From Eupeodes corollae (Eukaryota > Arthropoda > Insecta > Diptera > Syrphidae), in contig NC_079147.1 in assembly GCF_945859685.1 (NCBI RefSeq), positions 184,371,174 through 184,435,173 of the forward strand: a stretch of 64,000 nt of DNA, written 5' to 3'. Each line of letters starts with the position of its first letter. Position 1 is the stretch's first letter. The position numbers and the translations under genes were made by a program. The notes beneath the pieces were generated by a model. The model had not been told where the DNA came from and did not search any database. It saw only the letters and a list, made by a program, of their open reading frames with translations. Positions 60,570-64,000 of this stretch are shown piece by piece.

Positions 60570-60945
60570 TAGTTTTTTGTTTTGATGTTATTTTTTTTGT
60601 AACCTTAAACCAATTGTCATCCGAAAACTCTTTACTGGTTAGAGAAACCTTCTTGTAAACTTTTTGTGATAAAGCAACTCCTTTATATCCCTCAAAAACG
60701 AGTAAATCAAACATTGTAATACACATTAATAAAATATTAAATAAATTATAAACAATTTCTGAAGTAAATCAAGTTCCGCGTAAAAATATCTCAATATAGT
60801 TATCTCTCTTGGTAAAACGCAAAAACACTCTGCCTATTAGGCAAACTCATTTCCAGTGAATTTTTAATTTGAAATATTTCAAAAATGCTCCTCTTTACAT
60901 TATAAGTATATATCCTTTCCATCGTAAGACACACCATATATAAAA
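60570..60945. other. Intergenic stretch, no gene
   Basis: A 102-codon minus frame (60418-60726) overlaps the transposase relic and has no recognisable domain. Confidence 0.3.
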
Positions 60946-60984
60946 CTCCAACCAAGATATCTGTCACGGACAACCACCACATCG

Positions 60985-61860
60985 TCATAGTCTTCATCTT
61001 CGTCGGCGGCGGCGGCTACGCATGGACATTGGTAGATACTTTCATACCAAAAACAAAAAATGATAATAAGAGCATAAAAAGATTCTTCGCAATTAAAAAC
61101 AACTCAAAAGATCTACGCCAATCTTATAGAAATAGTCCCATCCGTCGCGTCGCATCGCCTCGCACATCTAAAGAACGCTTACAGCTCAAAATAAATCTTA
61201 TATCTATCATTCTGTCAGATGCGGACATCTCATTGCGCTCCGATAGATAGATTGTAGATCGAAAACCACGGACGACCGACGACGACGACGGTACGGATAA
61301 CTGAGACCAAGACTGCGAATATGCGTGGAAGGATGAGGTTGAGATGGAAGAGCGGAGAGGAGCGGACGATCGATCGATAGACGGATGAGATCTTTTTGCA
61401 GCACCAGTATAACAACACAATTCGTAGAATCTTTGATCCGCACTTCACTTGCAATCCTATGTGAGCTATGCCTATTTCGCACGAAACTGCATATAGTCTT
61501 GCTCAGCTCAGTAATGCCCGGAATTCCATCATTGTCATATATATCGCTTATGCGAGACAAATATCCGTTCGATTGTCTTCCCTTAGTCGTCCGATCCACC
61601 AAGCTCTAGTCTCCACATTCACAGTCCACAATCGAAGGAACGCAAACGCGTCGTCCGTCGTCGTCTCCTATTCGAGTACCTACGACGACGAAGAGAGTGC
61701 TGATAGAAATGTACACCGTCGCGGTCATCGCCGTCACTATACCATTATTATATCCTATCGATGCGGTAGACTTAGTTAGTAGGGGGATATAAAAGATGGA
61801 GAGGCATCGCTCGGCGGTGTAGCGGCACGGTGGTGTGGCGGCGTACATCATGCTACTATA
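60985..61860. promoter_or_regulatory. GC-rich, CGA/CGG-repeat island; possible promoter or 5' UTR
   Basis: Contains CGTCGGCGGCGGCGGCTACG (60999-61018), GACGACCGACGACGACGACG (61271-61290), CGTCGTCCGTCGTCGTC (61650-61666) and TACGACGACGAAG (61680-61692) in otherwise AT-rich DNA. Overlapping frames up to 131 codons exist on both strands, but trinucleotide repeats explain them. The composition suggests regulatory or 5'-UTR sequence of an unseen gene; a coding exon cannot be excluded. Confidence 0.3.
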
Positions 61861-61899
61861 TAGGATAGCTATCTTCTCATACAAAGAACCTAACAAATT

Positions 61900-62425
61900 C
61901 TACTAAGATGATGATGGCAATCATATAAAACCAGATCCTTTAGCATCAGGTTGATCGTTAATCGTCTTTTGCTCTTAAGATGGCAAGTTCATCTAGATAC
62001 ATTTTTCCGAGTAATCGCTTTACTTTTCATAATAATTTTTCTTCTTTCATTATACATTATAGCCTCCCCTTTCCTCCTCTTCTTTACTGCCAGAATTCAT
62101 TTACTATTTTTGTCCTTCGATACAAAAAATTGTCGCCAAAGAATGTTACCGAAACGTCACTCTTTGACAGTTAATATACATATATGTATATTTTGATCTA
62201 TCAGATCATCATATAGCAACAACTTACGCTTAAGCATTTGTTGACCCCGACGTGATATATAGAACACATGCAGCCTTTGGTCAAAATCGATAACGTTCCA
62301 AGTGCTTCAACACTAGGTTTGGTCAAAAAGAAAGAAGGCAAGGGTACAGAGCTTCCATATGGATGAAATGAAGGTAAATGCCAAAGTTGCCCGGCAAATG
62401 CCCATTACAGAGGAATTGGCACGTC
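61900..62425. other. Intergenic stretch, no gene
   Basis: Nothing recognisable. The end may contain the 5' part of the BEL/Pao relic. Confidence 0.3.
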
Positions 62426-62429
62426 TAAA

Positions 62430-63175
62430 GATGAATTTGACAGCGACTATACACAAAGTAGAAATAGTTCAGCGATTTATTCACCGAGATGTCAAAAGCT
62501 GGTTGTCAAAAGCATTTTTTGTCTGAAGACAACCCTTACGGTTAAAGCAGAGAAGCTGATCAGGCATTTTACGTTATCAGATGACACGCACAGTGCAGTA
62601 TGGCAGGTAGTCGAGGATCGATATAGCAAACTTAGGCTACTAATACAACCTGTGATTCAGAATTAAAGGTTAATGTAAGAAAAATCTCTCATGAAGAGTG
62701 TAAACATAGGAAATGCCAATTGGGATCCAATTCGGATGTTCGTTTTTATCAAAAAACTCGATGTAAATACACATATGCACTTTTCTTAAGCAGCCCAAGT
62801 TATTAAAGTTATTGCCTTCCTTAAGTTTCAGTCTCTAGAAGTTTTTGGTTCAAGCTAAAAATGAATACAAGCTTCATATGCTTCGGCTGCAAAGGGGCGT
62901 AGAAATTGTAGAAATTAGGACAGGGCACTGTTAGAAGCACAACACACAATTTAAAATGATACACAGGAAAGGAAATAGTATGCCGAGCATTACTGGATTC
63001 CGGATTATAAGTTAATCTAATAATAGACAATCTAGCAAAGTTCAATAGGTCTAAAAGAGACCCATGAGGCACTATAGCAAGTAGGATTGCTATCAAAGAA
63101 TCAGCATTGAAATAAAATGGAACATTAATTATTTCCCCGCAGTGCCCTGACTACACGCAATTGATTCCTGACGTT
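62430..63175 (+). mobile_element. BEL/Pao-type LTR retrotransposon relic (gag-protease region)
   Basis: The gag part near 62525-62680 reads TLTVKAEKLIRHFTLSDD, then AVWQVVEDRYSKLRLL, the conserved BEL/Pao capsid segment. NWDPIRMFVFIKKLD follows near 62725-62765. Near 62980-63005 the peptide CRALLDSG is the retropepsin active-site motif (DSG) of BEL/Pao elements. Stops and frameshifts interrupt the frame. No LTR, reverse transcriptase or integrase was seen before the window ends. Confidence 0.65.
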
Positions 63176-63179
63176 GCAG

Positions 63180-64000
63180 GTCAGTCCGCTAACATTTTGG
63201 CTTGTTTCTTACAGCTGAACCTAATAGATATGGGATAAGTGTGTTATCACCTCTAGGTACAGCAGACAGTCACATATCTGCAATTTCCTCACGCCGAAAA
63301 ACCCCAATTAAAATAAGAACCCCTAAGAGAAAGCCAACTGAGACGGTTTTAACGACTTCCTCAGGAACTTTATATCGCAGATATGATAACAACCATAATT
63401 CTTTGTGGAATGAGAAATTTGATTCCGAATAGGGTAAAATCTATTAAACCCATAAAAACTCATGGTTTGATTCAATCGAAAATTAATTGAAATCACTTTT
63501 CAATTTCACGTGAAATGAAATTGCCAGTTCTTCAATTCGATCGATTTCGAAAACTTCGAAATTGCCTCCAACTGTCAGAACTGAAGTAAAATTTTTGCTG
63601 TTTTGAAGATGGATGCAATATTATTGTCAATTTTTGAGTGAACAAAATTCAAGAGAAAAAATAAAAAGACGAATTTTGCGAGACAAAAAAATCAAATATA
63701 CTGGATTTACCTAACACAATGGAAGTGTGTGAAAATTTTGTGGAATTGTAAATAAAGTAAATTCTTAATTTCCCCTCTAAGCTTTCATTATAATTTTAGA
63801 TTAAACAAAGACTGTTTTTTTTTATATATTTTAAGGGAAATAGAAACTTTTATAAAACCTTCATCGATTCGTTTAATTCAAACTTGCTGCAACCCTCCGA
63901 TTCCTAGCAGAAGGAAGCTATTAAAGATGAATTCACAGAAATAAAAAAAGTGATTTGAATTCAAGCAAAAATGGAACAAAACGAAAAACAGACCATCCAT
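63180..64000. other. AT-rich stretch to the window end
   Basis: A 76-codon plus frame (63202-63432) is Ser/Thr/Arg-rich and unrecognised. A perfect 12-bp palindrome TTTCACGTGAAA (63504-63515) contains an E-box (CACGTG). No gene supported. Confidence 0.35.

Noticed and set aside
1..64000. CRISPR arrays, operons, bacterial promoters and terminators
   Set aside because: The window is a eukaryotic nuclear sequence with spliced genes; no regularly spaced repeats of CRISPR type were seen.

Overview
The window looks like a stretch of an insect nuclear genome, most likely a higher fly (Diptera). It is strongly AT-rich and gene-poor. The one complete gene has 14 small exons with GT-AG introns. Most of the rest is decayed non-LTR retrotransposons, DNA transposons and a tRNA-derived SINE. 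There is no prokaryotic organisation: no operons, ribosome binding sites or rho-independent terminators.

Host genes. (1) Positions 16019-19707 (+) hold a complete SLC13/Indy-type transporter gene. Fourteen exons can be joined in phase to give 553 residues, with a poly(A) signal at 19806. It has the family's GGAGN..GTSTN segment, but both Ser-Asn-Thr sodium/substrate signatures are altered. (2) Positions 26723-26855 (-) hold a probable first coding exon with a good splice donor, resembling the N-terminus of lowfat (lft, LIX1 family). I could not find its later exons, so they may lie beyond position 1, which would place the Indy-like gene inside an lft intron. (3) Positions 27305-27667 (-) hold an unrecognised coding-like frame.

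Mobile elements, left to right. Tc1/mariner-type relic 0.94-1.2 kb; jockey relic 2.4-3.06 kb; SINE 3.09-3.33 kb; RTE-like relic 3.4-4.4 kb joined to an 840-bp terminal-inverted-repeat element; LINE relics 7.1-9.3 kb; LOA-like LINE 11.0-11.9 kb followed by a LINE-A insertion to 14.4 kb; RTE relics at 15.3 and 20.6-21.5 kb; LOA-like LINE 22.8-25.4 kb split by a LINE-D copy; jockey relic 28-29 kb; mariner relic 30 kb; LINE-D with a nested SINE 32-33 kb; LOA-like 33.9-35 kb; further LINE relics 37-40 kb; a young, nearly intact RTE-like element 44848-48340 with 13-bp target-site duplications; LINE-A 48.4-49.9 kb; Tc1/mariner-type relic 50 kb; piggyBac relic 53.4-55.4 kb; L2/CR1-like LINE 56.4-58.3 kb; LINE-D 59.1-60.2 kb; Tc1/mariner-type relic 60.4 kb; BEL/Pao gag-protease relic 62.4-63.2 kb.

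Between these lie AT-rich stretches and a few GC-richer islands with CGA/CGG or CAG trinucleotide runs (6.4, 30.9, 35.4, 41.1-41.8 and 61.0-61.8 kb). These look like promoter or 5'-UTR sequence of genes whose coding parts are outside the window, but that is inference. I see no tRNA, rRNA or CRISPR.
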